Assembly: GCF_041260155.1 (NCBI RefSeq) | Contig: NC_091933.1 | Coordinates: 31,117,933 to 31,181,932, forward strand | DNA length: 64,000 nucleotides | DNA from: Ptychodera flava | Lineage: Eukaryota; Hemichordata; Enteropneusta; Ptychoderidae | Direction of reading: 5' to 3' | Shown here: one piece after another, positions 36,101 through 46,140 of the stretch | Position numbering within the stretch: the first letter of the stretch is position 1 | How the letters are laid out: every line of letters begins with the position of its first letter | Notes under the pieces: model-generated | Seen by the model: the letters and a program-made list of their open reading frames with translations, nothing else | What the model was told of the DNA's origin: nothing | Databases searched by the model: none | Translations under genes and position numbers: made by a program

Positions 36101-36775
36101 AAGAAGAATATTGAACTCCAGTAAAACCAATAGGGGCCCACGCCGGTAGGCTTGGGCCCCTAATTAAAACTTTTCTATGCTAGGAATGAAAGAGCTGCAT
36201 AGCTTAGATGTGTAAAGCAACTTCAGCATGGTATCTTGATAATGCAAGCAGGCACTACTCCCAAGCTCACAATCTATGTAACTTACCTTTTCACCACCAT
36301 GGTCTGGCCCAAACCAATGGGTATCAATTTATAACAGTGGACCAGTTTACAGGAAATGGGGTGAACATGCCCTGTGTGTAGTGGTGTAATATTTGCAGAA
36401 TTTTTGTGATAATGTAGAGATCTTTCAGTGGAAAAATGAACTTCAAAACTAAACACTTCATCAACTATTACCACTACTAATTTACTCTGTCATTTTGTCC
36501 CCCTCATCAGACATCTACAGAAGAGGTATGTAGTCCTGGATGGCAAAGCTGACAAGCAGTCAGTCCGGGCCGGACACATGCTGAACAAAATCCGTCTCTG
36601 TATGGATGACATGGACAGCGCCGTGGGCGTGGCGACAGTGTATCAAAGTACGCATCAAAAGAAACCGTCCAACCTGGGTTATAACAACAATCTGCGGACA
36701 TGGCCGACTGACTCTGGCTACATCCAGTTTGCAGATATTACCCAGCAAAAGAGATACACAATCGATCCAAAATGA
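16238..36775 (+). CDS. Two-EF-hand protein, EFCAB12-like (tentative), about 10 exons
   Basis: Firm exons: 19584-20132, 22510-22602, 24386-24580, 29545-29695, 30426-30710, 30988-31213, 31494-31806, 36511-36775. Candidate 5' exons: 16238-16290 and 16367-16433. Seen: an N-terminal basic region (KIWGNSKPRKRLIVAPKMER), two EF-hand loops about 50 residues apart (DKDKNWMITKEE and DQDMNDQLDYRE), a Ser/Lys-rich linker, and a Lys-rich C-terminal half ending YTIDPK. Both loops keep Ca-ligand positions 1, 3, 5 and 12, but position 6 is W and D instead of Gly. The layout resembles EFCAB12 (EF-hand calcium-binding domain 12), so a calcium-responsive cytoplasmic protein is likely; the family assignment is from memory and unconfirmed. 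The exon at 30426-30710 has one base too many. Introns carry nearly all the large transposon insertions of the window. Confidence 0.7.
16367..16433 (+). CDS. Candidate second coding exon of the EF-hand gene
   Basis: Acceptor TTTACCAACAG, then TMLSLTKKEGSSMTAERSHT. The GTAGCT donor after GCG gives phase 0, matching the phase needed by the exon at 19584. The frame stays open to 16531, so another donor is possible. Confidence 0.35.
16639..16693. repeat. 7-bp minisatellite (CGAAGAY)n, left arm
   Basis: About eight units of CGAAGAT/CGAAGAC. The mirror copy in the right arm (about 17993-18070) has more units, so the two arms have drifted in copy number. Confidence 0.8.
17993..18070. repeat. 7-bp minisatellite, right arm
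   Basis: About eleven units of RTCTTCG, the reverse complement of the left-arm units. Confidence 0.8.
18630..18880. mobile_element. MITE family A, copy 1
   Basis: Ends are TTCTCGACTGCGG and, reversed, TTCTTGACCGCGG. TA lies on both sides, consistent with a 2-bp duplication as in Tc1/mariner-type MITEs. A second copy of the same family lies at 33751-33994 with about 90% similarity by eye. Confidence 0.75.
18950..19250. repeat. Diverged repeat, partner at 24960-25220
   Basis: Both stretches contain GAGATACA(C)AGTATTCAGCTTGTCAA then related flanking sequence (TGACAAGCTAAACAG versus TGACAAACTAGATC, and TTCAAGATGCTTTTGA versus TTCAGCATGCTTTGA). This is an old dispersed repeat. Confidence 0.5.
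19251..19391. mobile_element. 141-bp foldback MITE
   Basis: TTTTACAAGTGGTATAGCCA at the left and its complement TGGCTATACACTTGTAAAA at the right. The complementarity continues inward through CACAAACTGATGACGTC to a short loop. It sits about 190 bp before an exon acceptor. Confidence 0.8.
19584..20132 (+). CDS. EF-hand gene exon, N-terminal region
   Basis: Acceptor CTTTCCATCAG, donor GTAAGA; 183 codons, phase 0 at both ends. It encodes KILKGNKLNMVDFIQWSDLG and then a charged region with NSKPRKRLIVAPKMERVEG and a predicted coiled stretch (ELAEKRETFKMWYDERRQLR). ATG at 19611 could serve as a start if no upstream exon is used. Confidence 0.75.
22510..22602 (+). CDS. EF-hand gene exon with NAGNAG acceptor
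   Basis: 31 codons encoding QSRLEDKSREDAAFLSRLTS and ending SIRH before donor GTAAAT. The acceptor reads TAGCAG, so splicing can include or skip one Gln codon without changing frame. Confidence 0.65.
23705..23895. repeat. Diverged copy of MITE family B
   Basis: It shares ATTCATAAAAATTGGTAAAA and TAGCCAATGAAA-type blocks, in the same order, with 25378-25601. Its ends are decayed (AGCCTTTGAGTGC and GGGGTTAA). Confidence 0.6.
24007..24034. repeat. (CT)n microsatellite
   Basis: About 12 CT units with one TT interruption, in an intron of the EF-hand gene. Confidence 0.8.
24386..24580 (+). CDS. EF-hand gene exon with first EF-hand
   Basis: Acceptor CATCATCAG, donor GTAAGT; 65 codons. A Pro-rich lead (SPTPVRVDSPVILTPPPEA) precedes the EF-hand; its 12-residue loop DKDKNWMITKEE is at 24524-24559. 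Ligand positions D1, D3, N5 and E12 are kept; position 6 is W instead of Gly, which may weaken calcium binding. Confidence 0.85.
24960..25220. repeat. Diverged repeat, partner at 18950-19250
   Basis: Contains GAGATACACAGTATTCAGCT and later TTCAGCATGCTTTGA, in the same order as the partner copy. Confidence 0.5.
25378..25601. mobile_element. MITE family B with TTAACCCTTTGA ends
   Basis: The inverted ends are TTAACCCTTTGA and TCAAAGGGTTAA, about 224 bp apart. TTAA may be the target duplication. No coding frame. Confidence 0.65.
25863..26004. mobile_element. 140-bp foldback element
   Basis: GCAATAATGTACCCCCTCCA at the left is mirrored by TGGAGGGGGTACATTATTGC-like sequence at the right (with AGGAGGGGGTACATTATTGC), and an inner pair CAAACTTTGCA/GCAAAGTTT. 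No coding frame. Confidence 0.7.
26182..26620. repeat. 440-bp dispersed direct repeat, copy 1
   Basis: Starts at the 8-bp palindrome TCACAACTGGAAGTTGTGA and runs to GATGACCCTAG. It matches 28522-28961 in the same orientation at roughly 90%. No terminal inverted repeat and no coding frame. Confidence 0.75.
26657..26832. repeat. GC-rich segment with inverted ends
   Basis: GCCGTTCTGACA at the left is mirrored by TGTCAGAACGGT at the right. An internal direct repeat (AACAGTTAACGACGGTG and AACGGTTAACGACGGTG) is present. The GC content and CpG count exceed the surroundings. Possible small DNA element. Confidence 0.4.
27735..27825. repeat. Fragment of a CCTTTCACCAC-type MITE
   Basis: TTTCACTACAATGGTATGGCCCAAACCC followed by GGAAATTGGGGTGAACA matches 36283-36372, including the order of the blocks. 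The matching segment is only about 90 bp. Confidence 0.5.
28522..28961. repeat. 440-bp dispersed direct repeat, copy 2
   Basis: Second copy, starting TCACATCTGGAAGTTGTGA; the first arm has one changed base against copy 1. It is preceded by a small inverted repeat GGTCATTATG ... CATAATGACC (28471-28510). Confidence 0.75.
29545..29695 (+). CDS. EF-hand gene exon with second EF-hand
   Basis: Acceptor AATTCCACAG, donor GTGAAG, phase 1 at the end. It encodes AKIPLADDLLEELVHSLDQD and the EF loop DQDMNDQLDYRE at 29596-29631, then a basic helix YQREERRYRKARMR. Loop position 6 is Asp instead of Gly. Confidence 0.85.
30049..30106. repeat. (GA)n microsatellite
   Basis: About 29 uninterrupted GA units between two exons of the EF-hand gene. 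Confidence 0.95.
30426..30710 (+). CDS. EF-hand gene exon, Ser/Lys linker with apparent frameshift
   Basis: Acceptor TTTCACAG, donor GTCAGT. It encodes KSETNSSKSKDLDKQESSRS, more Ser/Pro/Lys sequence, then EVPKVDITEQVHIAGYND. In this frame TAA falls at 30704-30706, six bases before the donor. The exon is 285 bp, one base longer than phases of its neighbours allow. Removing one A from the A5 run at 30684-30688 or 30691-30695 would give GKVFNKQ and restore the frame into 30988. Confidence 0.65.
30988..31213 (+). CDS. EF-hand gene exon, basic region
   Basis: Acceptor CACCCAG after a T10 run, donor GTATGT, phase 1 at the end. It encodes AQMTSAGKKRSKSGNKGKVK then DRYREARLKEYHKLLQMCEE, a basic segment followed by an amphipathic helix. 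Confidence 0.8.
31494..31806 (+). CDS. EF-hand gene exon, C-terminal half
   Basis: Acceptor TTTCTCAG, donor GTATGT, phase 2 at the end. It encodes LLSPGDKNISRIGKKITQPG, then QRRYIEPQKSVMNLSTGKAF and SWLTFEEYDELTR. Confidence 0.8.
32930..34290. repeat. Degenerate internal minisatellite of the TTAA element
   Basis: Units recur with CAGACCCGGCGTGCCGA, GTATCGTCTGGTATCG and GAGTCCCGAAATCGC blocks, about 110-130 bp apart, clearest at 33590, 33719, 34088 and 34200. Confidence 0.6.
33751..33994. mobile_element. MITE family A, copy 2 (nested)
   Basis: Ends TTCTCGACCGCGG and, reversed, TTCTCGACCGTGG. CA is found outside both ends, suggesting a 2-bp duplication. It sits inside one internal unit of the TTAA element, so it is the third layer of nesting. 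Confidence 0.75.
34815..35905. repeat. 156-bp tandem array
   Basis: Seven successive units keep the same spacing to the base. 156 is a multiple of three, so parts stay open and would encode 52-residue repeats; the conceptual protein is an artefact of the repeat, not a recognised domain. Confidence 0.85.
36283..36372. repeat. Fragment of a CCTTTCACCAC-type MITE, second copy
   Basis: CTTTTCACCACCATGGTCTG, GGCCCAAACCAATGGGTAT and AGGAAATGGGGTGAACA match 27735-27825. Confidence 0.5.
36511..36775 (+). CDS. EF-hand gene terminal exon
   Basis: Acceptor CCCTCATCAG. It encodes HLQKRYVVLDGKADKQSVRA, then GHMLNKIRLCMDDMDSAVGV, and ends SGYIQFADITQQKRYTIDPK before TGA. The next AATAAA seen downstream is near 38031. 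Confidence 0.8.
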
Positions 36776-39700
36776 GACGAAACTGAAATTTATTTATTGA
36801 TTGAGAGAAATATGTATATTTCATACCGATACCTATTTAATGTGGGGAGATTGTATAATGAAATGTGTGCTATGGCTAACCTTTTGATTCACAAACCAAG
36901 AGATTTATCATAATTGTCTTGAATAGAAAAGTATTTTTGTACGTAGAATCATGATGTGGTTTACTTCTGTGCAATCATTCATTTCCGTCCTTCAGCTTGT
37001 GTTGCTGCCAAAATATATTTGATCTCAAACAATGCACAAGGTGTATACAAACATGTACATATATTCTGATATAAACTTAACACACAGCATTATGAGCCTT
37101 TTCCTTTATGCTCTGTCAACGTTCTGGACTTCATATACTACTGGTTTTTATTTCACAGATGTGTTGTTCTGTTTACAGGCTTCCAGATCTCACTACATGC
37201 TGTATACTCTATGCATTATTTGGACTTAAAAATCAGTCACATGAATGTCTGTGGTTTCATTTCTGTCTTCCACGTTTCATTCTAATCTCTGTCACTGTAG
37301 GAGATTTATAGACATGAACTCACTCTTGTCTGTTCGGTGCAAAAACTTCAATCTCAAACATGGCTAAAAAATGACCAATTTTATTGATGGAACAGCTGTA
37401 GACTTTTGATCTGCTACGGCATGGGCAAAACAGTTTAATGGATTCAAAACTTCTACAAGATTTCTTACCATGTGTTGACCGCTTGCTTTCCATAGTAGGA
37501 TTGCCAAATGATATCTTTGGAATACTATGATGTTTATTCAGCATACTTTTGTGGTTCATCAAAAGACTAAATGGCTATCAAATACATCCTGCCAAATATC
37601 CAAGTATTTACTCTCCATTTACAGAACCTAGCATATCTCACATATTTTTGAAGCAGGTTTGTTCGTATTGACTTCTACATTTTCATGATTGATGTGTATA
37701 TAATTTCACTGGATGTATACATAATTTCACTGTCATCTTTGATATTTCTTGCGTTATCTTAAACTACCCGTTTCAAACACGGCTACAAACCCTCACATGA
37801 CAAAGTATATTTCAGTTATGTAAACGATACCATCACAATTATTTTATGCAATGGATCAAATAGATGCTTCCAAAGTGTTCTAGCCACATTCTGTGCTTTT
37901 GTGGCTCTTGCCAAGCAAAGCTATATAGCTAGATGAAAACGTGCACACATGCAAATGTGAACTCTAGGGATTTTGACACAGGGTCATGAAAAGCACAAGT
38001 TATGATCAAGGCTTGAATTTTTGATGTTATTAATAAATTTGTATACACGAAAATTATGTCATCATAGCATACTTACATAAATACCTCACTGCAAAGGAAT
38101 TCTAAATGTTCAGAATCTGTGCCAAATTTTGGCTGTTGCATTATAGCATGCAGTGTGTATGACAATGCGTGTTGGCAGTGTTACCTTTGGACTGCCCGTA
38201 TGTGTTCAGTGGCTTTCTTTTCCCATCACCACAGAGCTGAAAGGAAATCACTGTTGAACTTACTCAGTGATTTTTCAATTAATGTAGAGCGGAAAAGAAG
38301 ATCAACCCTGATAAAATACCGATCTGCGCTTATTAATAATGTTCATATGTTATCATTGTAATATACTTTATTCTCTGTAAATACCTTATATCAGCTTGTG
38401 GTTTCGAGTCAAACTATTCTGCTTCAAAGTGTGAAGCGCCCTCTATAGTATTGCTGTCTTTTTACCAGTCTGAACTTTTCAGTGCTCCGTTTTGATACTA
38501 GTATTCGAAAAATATACACACCTACCATAGCTTCTTTCTATGCAGCAACTCACGAATAACATGTCACCACTCAGCGTCGACCTTGTGCAGATCCAATAGG
38601 GGAGGGATGGAATGGTAAATGGCTAAACCACTCTCAGAGTCGCATCTCGGTTTGTGAGTGAACATAACTCATTTGCGCCCTCGACAACAGAGCTGAGCGA
38701 AAAGAGGCACTGTACGAGTTGGTGTAGCCAGCAAAGGCCACTGTACGAGTTGGTGTTTCGATTTTTTCCCATTGGCTGTCATCAGGTCTCCCTCTACAAG
38801 TTTTCGATTACCATTGCGATTGGGGTACAAGATCGGCGCATTGTCATTTGTCAGTCAAACGTTTTTTTCCTTCTTTTTCGACCAGTTTCCCTTTTTTTAA
38901 TAGAAAGGCAAACTTCTGAAATAGTACAATGACTAGAAACTTAAAACATACATTTCGGAAGTGTCTACATCGCAGTCAGTTTGTAGAATTCTTCTGCCCA
39001 TACAGTATGAGTCGGACGTATAATACCAGAAAACTTGACTGCCTTATTAATGAAAGTCACAGTAGATCGAGAATTGCTAAATTTGTCCAATGCCAAACGT
39101 ATGTTTCCAAAATATAGTAGTTGTCCGCAAATATATGAACATGTTGACCCTTGATAAGTCTCTGTTTTGATAGGTTCCCTTGAATAGGAAAGACAGGGAT
39201 AATATCACGGTAGGAGGATTAAAGCAAAGTTTATTTTCAGCGAAATCAACATCTGACTATAAACAATTTTGAGAAATGTTGTTAACGTTGCGTTTGCAAT
39301 TGAAAAAAAAACCACATGCCTGGGCCTCTTGTCGAGCAATTCTAAGAAATTTGTTCATCTAAAGTATTACAAATTTCGATAACTTGACATGAAGCCACCT
39401 CAGTGAATCACGGGTTTTGCCAATTTAATCGTTCGTCTTGATTGAAAACTTTGGATCTCTTCTTCCTGAATCGCAAGGGTGTTAATTATACTATGAGGGA
39501 ATGCCATATCATTAGCATATTTTATTCCAAAAATAATAAGAATTTGCTCTACCCAATCCCACATGCATAGAGTTCCCATCATCCTTTCCATCAAAGATAT
39601 ATGAAGTACACTTGATATATACTTATTCAGACTCGGGGAGTGCCTTTCATTTTGAATTGACCCCTACGCATTGAAACTAAAGGTCAACAATCCCTTCATT

Positions 39701-42700
39701 AAATTATACGTTGAGACAGTGGAGCAAAGTGATGGTGTGTACATGAATTTTAGTTCGAATAAACTTAGTGAAAACCCATACTCTTAACATGAAAGGAAAA
39801 TGTAAACAGACGTTTTTGTGCTTAAAGTGGGATAAATTGTAATCTGCAGAGCTCAAATCACAAGGCACTCGGGATACAGTATTTGCTTTTAGTAGTATTA
39901 TGTGATGCAAATAAGAAGAGATTGTACGATAAAATCAAGTTAATAAGCCCGGTACAGCCAGATTCTACAGTAGTGTTCGATGGCAGAGATGGCGGACGGT
40001 ACAATATGCAATAGTTTCCTTGTGGCTTCCATTTTGGATCTACTGTAATGGCTTATTAGTTTCGAAAAGTTAAATGCTCTTCCGTATTAAAGTTTACAGA
40101 TTGTTACGGTGAGTATTTTGATGATGATGATGATCATCATCATCATGATCATGATCATGATCATGATAACGATTATGTACGACTAACCTTGGGTTCAAAG
40201 GTCAGGGACTTGATCCCCGGGATCAAGTTTGTTCTAGTCTTTAAGAGGATTATGGAGTGTCAGAGCCTTTTGTTTTCCATTGAATTCTAACCTAGTAAAT
40301 AAATTTCCTTGCAAGACAATCTGACGCCAACACAGGCCTTTAATGATTTGTATATTTTACGAGAACGGAAGACAGGTTTTTAATGCAAATAACAACTTCC
40401 ATAAGGAAAATATGTCTCTATTTTGTTTATATTTTGCAACAGACCAGATGATGCACAACCAAACATTCCCTTATTTTATTTTTAACAATATTCACAACGA
40501 AAGTGGCAAGATTTAATACTAAAAATGCATTTACACTGGCTCAGCTGCTTGAAAAAAATCTACATATTCAAATCAGTATATCATAAATTATTGCTTTCAA
40601 TTTTCTCGTATAAAAACAAATTATTAAATTTTTGCATCCATGTATGACCTGAGATTTATGTAAAATACAACAAAGGCGATAATTGTTATGTGCTGACACA
40701 CTGTTGTAAATAAAGAACATAATTCATACACCTGCAACCACGAAAATAAATGTACTATTTAATGGTTTCACATAGAGCGTATGTTTGATAAAAGCTGGAG
40801 ATTAAAAGTTCACACTCAAGAAGAAAAGTTGGTGCACAACCCCACTGTTTAATTGTGGGATAGATTAACCGTGTTTAATTGATGTTTTTCCACCAGACAT
40901 ACGAAAATATGCACATAACCATCATCGAAATCACATGGTTTTTCGGATCAAACCACGACATTTTCTCTGAGGGGTCGACCATTAATATAATTTGGAGAGT
41001 GGCTAACAATGGAAAAAGTCTCTGGACCAAAAAATAGAAAAAGTAAGTCTTGCAACATTGCTGCTTTTGCCACAAACAGACACACACTCAGTAGACACTG
41101 AACAACTGAGCAAGTGTTTTATGCCACGCTTGGTCTTATATCTGAAACACGTGCCGTGTGAGAAAGAAAATAAAATATTTGAGCCTGGAAAACGTGCACT
41201 GTGCCGTTCTTACCCACATATCTGACAGTCCCATCCACGAAGGGAAGTCCTAACCGATGATGATTCCCACCTTAACAAACTTAGCTTATAAATCTACAGT
41301 TAAAAGAAGGTGTCTCTCACACGCGGTGTGCATAACATTTATAACGTGTTCTTAAAAAGTCAAAGGAACAAAACACCTTTATTTTGTATAAGTTTGGCAG
41401 GCAAACCTTTCAGAAGTTTGGAGTGCACTGACAGTGTCGACAAGAACAAATAGCAACACGTACAATAAAACATACAGAAGTGAAAATCATGATCAACTGA
41501 AAAGTACATCAGCAAAAATCACTGCCAATTTCGACTCACATCAGTTTTTGATGACTGGAAGTCAATATCTCATACATAGGATACAATCTTAACCGATAGG
41601 ATCAAGTTCCTCTCAGAATTTTTTTCAGTCGTTACATGTAAGTCATTTTTTACAACTTATCTGCTTCGAGATCTCAACTTGAAGAAAGATGTAATTGAAT
41701 ATCGTAAATAATTGCCAATGCTAAAAACTACTATCATTCATTCTTATTTCTTTCCTCGTAAAGTCTTGTTTACGGTATATTGAACAAAAAAATCAAAGCA
41801 TGTCGGGCAATATTTATGCAAACCTTTGGGTATACAGGAGTAAATGGGTACTCTGCTAACACAAATGTTGTTCGAAAACAGATGATCGCCCTCAATGAAA
41901 AACATGAAGATAGCCTCATAACAAAACTATGCTTTAATGAAAATATCGATGAAAACACTGCAAGCATCGATGTCGTCGATGTAGTTGCTTTGTCAGCGAA
42001 CGTAAGTTATATTCTTTGATAAAAAAATTACATCTCGATTTAAAGGGAGGGGGTCGTCGGAACTCTGCTCAAAGGTTGCCACGGACCCCTACGGCCAGTG
42101 TAAACACTGTGTCTAGGGACGTTTGCGATTGATGAAAGTTAAAACATGCATGTTAACAATGAATATCGTAAAATTAAAATGTTGCAGCTATATTGACGTG
42201 ATGCATCTCATGCATGAAATGCATTGTTTGTAAACAAAAGTCGCACATGCGCAGTTCCGGCGACCCCGGAGTATGTAAACATTTCATATCCAAAGCGTCT
42301 GTAACACAGGCTTCCGTGGAATAAAAAACTTTGCTCTGGATACATCTTGGCCTAAATTGTAGGCACTGGATGGAATAGTCCGTGGTATTAATAAAACAAC
42401 CACACCCCGAAAAGAATGTTAAAAATTTTCACGATAGTTGGGAGATATATATTAAAATATTTGTACAACTCTGAATAAATAACCTTTAGATAAAGTCTAT
42501 TATATTGAGAAGATAAAGATATTGTAGTTAGAGATGGACCATTAGATCTTGGGAGGGGGCGGTCAAATACAGAAAAAAAATCAAAGCAAAAAAAAATTAA
42601 GAAAAGAAATCTTCAGACTAGTTTGCCAAATAAAAAGAAATAAAATCAGAACGCATAAAAATGATAAATCTGACAGTTTACTTTGTAAAATATTAGCACA

Positions 42701-43372
42701 TCATGACTCACTTGGAAAAATAAAATAAAAAAATTACGATTGTAAAAAAATATTCACAATCTGATTGTGACCACCCAACTTCCCAAGATCTAGGAGCCCG
42801 TCCCTTAAATATACAAAATAATTTGTGAAATTTAGAAATCTAAAAATGTTTTCAATTAATACTGCGGTTTTCTTGGCAAAATTCCTCGCGAACCACATCA
42901 TATGTCGGGATAAACTAATGAACCGCTAATTTTACTATTTCTTTGTAAGATTGTCATTACTTTGTAACGTTTCTTTGATCTTTTGATCTTTCGATTTAAT
43001 GTATTTTGAAAATCATTTGTTCAAGACAGTTTCCACAATTCGCGCATATTAAAATGAAAAATCGAAGTCTGGCAACTTTTGCTTTTCTAATAGCCGGAAT
43101 TTGTCACAAAGCGACAGAAACATCATGGAAAGGGGTATTTCCTTATAATCTGACTCTTAATTAATATGAGGGCACACCCTATACAGAACCGTCGAGCATA
43201 TAGGTATCAAAGAGAGTGTCGGTCTCTCCTAAAACTGTTTGTTAACTTATTTAACATGTATACAACATGTGTTAGTTGTCCATGTCGTATAACGAACGGA
43301 TGAAAATTTACCCGAAGAATCCAATGAAACCACGACTTGACTGATCAATTTGAAAAATCGCTTCTCTACCCT
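36776..43372. other. AT-rich intergenic stretch
   Basis: No open frame here has recognisable protein features or paired splice sites. The first part may be 3' UTR of the EF-hand gene. A frame at 41780-42019 (79 codons) has no family resemblance. The stretch holds a GAT/ATC microsatellite at 40116-40168 and otherwise nothing I can support. Confidence 0.5.
40116..40168. repeat. (GAT)n/(ATC)n self-complementary microsatellite
   Basis: GATGATGATGAT passes directly into CATCATCATCAT and then CATGATCATGATCATGAT. The tract can fold on itself. Confidence 0.85.
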
Positions 43373-46086
43373 TTACTTACTTTCCCAAACATTGACTTGC
43401 CACCCTACCACCTTAATGGGCGGCAGGATGTAGTGCAAGAGGCTTTCTTTGGCGTAGTGGTCACAAGCACTGGGTTCGTAGGGGAAATGCTGCTCTTCGA
43501 AGTCCGTTATCTCTTTGAACCACCTCTCCCACTGTTCCCAAATCGAATAGATCGATGGTTGAAGCAAAGGCGCTTCGCCTGGCTTTAACTTGGAGCTGCA
43601 ATCACAGCCGCGGAACGAACGAGGAATCGGTCGACTATCCTTGTCAAAATCGACACCTTCTTTGTTCACGATGCAAAACGCGCCAAGATTCTTATTTGAG
43701 CTGACAATCCGGAGGATATCTGTTGCCATCGCGACGCTCAAGTTATCAACAACAACCACAACGATACGCAAGGAACCATTGTTCTCCTGCACGCTCTGAC
43801 AAAATGACTTCAAATCGCGTTCGTCGCCCCAATGTCGGAAAACGACGTACTTTAATGATCTCGACATTCTTATGGCTTTATAAAATTTGCTGTTGGGACC
43901 CTTTCTCGCGTTGAGCTCTTCAGACGTGTCACGAATGCTTTGCCGATTGGGAATGGTGTCATCGTACATCAGACCCGACGAAACGGCATAAATGTTGTTT
44001 TCGAATATGATCAGTTTAGTAATCGACGTATTCTGCGTCAAGATTCTCGCCAAACCCTTGCGCCTCGCAACAAGACAATCGAAGGTAACAAAATTGGCGC
44101 CAATGGACGTAATCGTCCGTCGCTTCGCCAACTCGTCTGCCAAGACATGGAAAAAGATCTCTGCTCTCTGGTCTCCGTACAGCGAAAAATGCTTCAGCGA
44201 CTGGCCGATGTTTATACGCTTACAATGTTCTTTGAAATCGCCAGAGTCATCGACACTGAAAATGCTGAGTTTTAGATATTTCAGGCATTTCGCTTCGGAC
44301 AAAATCTCGTTCACGTATGTCAAGCTGAGAGGTTTTCGACTGACAGCTTGCGGCTGCATCAGACAAACGATAAGCCCAAGATCTCTCAGGGACGCATTGT
44401 TACTCAAGACGCTTGCAATATTTCGATCTTGGAGATGTGTCATCTGTAATGCTAATCTCTCTAAACTCTTCACCTCGCACAAGGCGTCGTAAAACTCGGA
44501 TGTTATCAAGTCAGAGGCTGTCGGGAAATTTAACTCTAGACTTAGTACCTTCATTCTCACATCTACCTTTCCTAACTTGTTGCAATGTCGAATAACCGAA
44601 GTCAAGGCCGAGTAAAACCACTGTGTATTTGGTGCCTCGAAAAAATTCAAACCGTTTTTTCGAAGTGTCGCCGGGGCAATCTTGCCGACGAACGATTGCT
44701 CATTATTGGTCTCATACAGACAACGAAATGTTAAATAAACTAGGTTCATGAAAGACTCCGTATTTACTTCAACTGAAGACGAAAGTCTGTCGCAGAGAAA
44801 GTCGAACAGACATGTCGATTGATCGGTAAGAAGGCCAGCGACAAAGACGCATACAGTATGGAGATGGCTATTGAGAATAATTTCTTCAAAAAATTCTCCG
44901 CTGTCAATTTTATTTCTTTCAGTCAAATAAAAGGCGGCAAAAAACTCTTGAAATGTCTTATGCTGGAACACTATGGATTTTGAACGTTGAAGTTTAGAGC
45001 GGGAGTATACTTGATTCCCAAATGACAGAATCAAATCCTTGGAAATGCCAAACCTTGCCAACTGGTCATCAAGAAATTGTGCCCTGCCTTCTTTAAGTCC
45101 AATAAAGGCCATTTCACCGATTTTCAGAAACTCTTCTTTACTTTCCTGTGACAGAGTGGCAAGGGTCGCATTTTGGGAAGGTTTGTCGTTTTTGATGCAA
45201 AATCGTCTGTATATACTCACAACGATACCACTAAATAGCACTGTTAGTGTGCCGGGTAGTTTCATTTCACCGTCTTCCCATAAAATGCAAAACAAGACTG
45301 TATTCAACGGATTGGTAAGAAGTGACAATACTAGCATTTCATCGTCACTGTTGTCAATCTCGTGTCTGAATCGGACGATACTATTTTTGTCATCTTTGAA
45401 GTATTTATCAATGTATGAAATGATGTTGTCTCGAGAAAACCCTTTAATCGTATAATGATTATCAACATGGCCAATTAAATCATCTCGTTTTGTGCTTCGA
45501 GACGTTAAAATCACAACCGTTTTTGGTAGAATTTTCCCCTTGATTAATTTCATCACTTCGGCCCGGAGCGACTCTTTCAGCTCGTCGTATCCGTCCAAGA
45601 GAATCATTACCTCTTCTTGATTTTTCTCAATGAATTCTTTCAAGTGTGACCTATTAAACCCAGGTTGTTCAGGAAGCAATTGATCAATTATTGCATCAAA
45701 AAGATTTACGGAAGCGACCGTTTGACTCAGTTCTAAAAGTAGCAACAAAGAGTATCTTTTCAAAGTTGGTTCTGAGTCTTTGGTCCAATCTTGTGCAATT
45801 TTCTGAAAGAAAGTACTCTTACCAATACCAGGTTCCCCTTCAATCAGGATACGGTACGGATGTTGCTCGCAAGCTAGTTTCTCAAGTAGCATTCTTCTAG
45901 AGCTTGAACATTCTTCTTGACTCCTCCCCTTGTTTTCAACTAATGCCAATTCAGTGTATACGTCGTTCAGGCGAAGCTTAAATCCAGGGTCACTCCAGGT
46001 CACTGGGTATATGCAAGCCTGCCTTTGTTGTGCATAATGGAATTTTAACCAGCGTGCACAATCATCGCGAGCTTCCGTTTCATGAT
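43373..46086 (-). CDS. NACHT-domain NLR-like protein, one large exon (5' partial)
   Basis: NACHT NTPases are signalling switches that oligomerise on sensing danger or microbes. In the 919-codon frame I see Walker A GEPGIGKST (residues 99-107), Walker B VMILLDGYDEL (175-185), sensor-1-like VVILTSRS (206-213) and the FQHKTFQEFFAAFYL block (about 389-403) that ends NACHT regions in NLRs. The C-terminal half has Leu-rich repeat-like strands (LISSEF-type, SLERLALQMTHL, LKYLKLSIF). No death-fold or other effector domain is encoded here. The acceptor TTTTTCGACAG at 46087 shows the frame enters from an upstream exon in phase 1; the first 15 codons of the open frame are likely intron. The end is uncertain: the stop TAA directly follows a perfect donor GTAAGT (43375-43380), so a further exon may exist. 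Invertebrate NLR families are often large. Confidence 0.85.
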
Positions 46087-46140
46087 CTGTCGAAAAATTA
46101 CATGGTTGACACCATTTGTGAGTTGCAAACAAACAGTGAT

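Larger units (their letters stand above)
31970..36163. mobile_element. Tandem-repeat element (156-bp units) with terminal hairpin, nested insertion inside
   Basis: The 5' end carries GGGGCCCAAGC (31986-31996). The 3' end has a hairpin, GGGGCCCA (36133-36140) and TGGGCCCC (36153-36160), whose last arm is the complement of the 5' sequence. Between them lie about nine units with a period of exactly 156 bp; the motif TGGAGAAGAAGA recurs near 34815, 34971, 35127, 35283, 35439, 35595 and 35751. Units contain AAGATGGCGGCCA and often CACGTGACC. A 2.4-kb element interrupts one unit at a TTAA. The architecture fits a non-autonomous Helentron-type element but no replicase is present. Confidence 0.65.

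Noticed and set aside
41780..42019. 79-codon plus-strand frame as a small gene
   Set aside because: Composition is plausible, but there is no recognisable motif, no partner exon and no conserved pattern.
43590..45900. Plus-strand open frames opposite the NLR exon
   Set aside because: Shadow frames of the large minus-strand coding exon; no features of their own.
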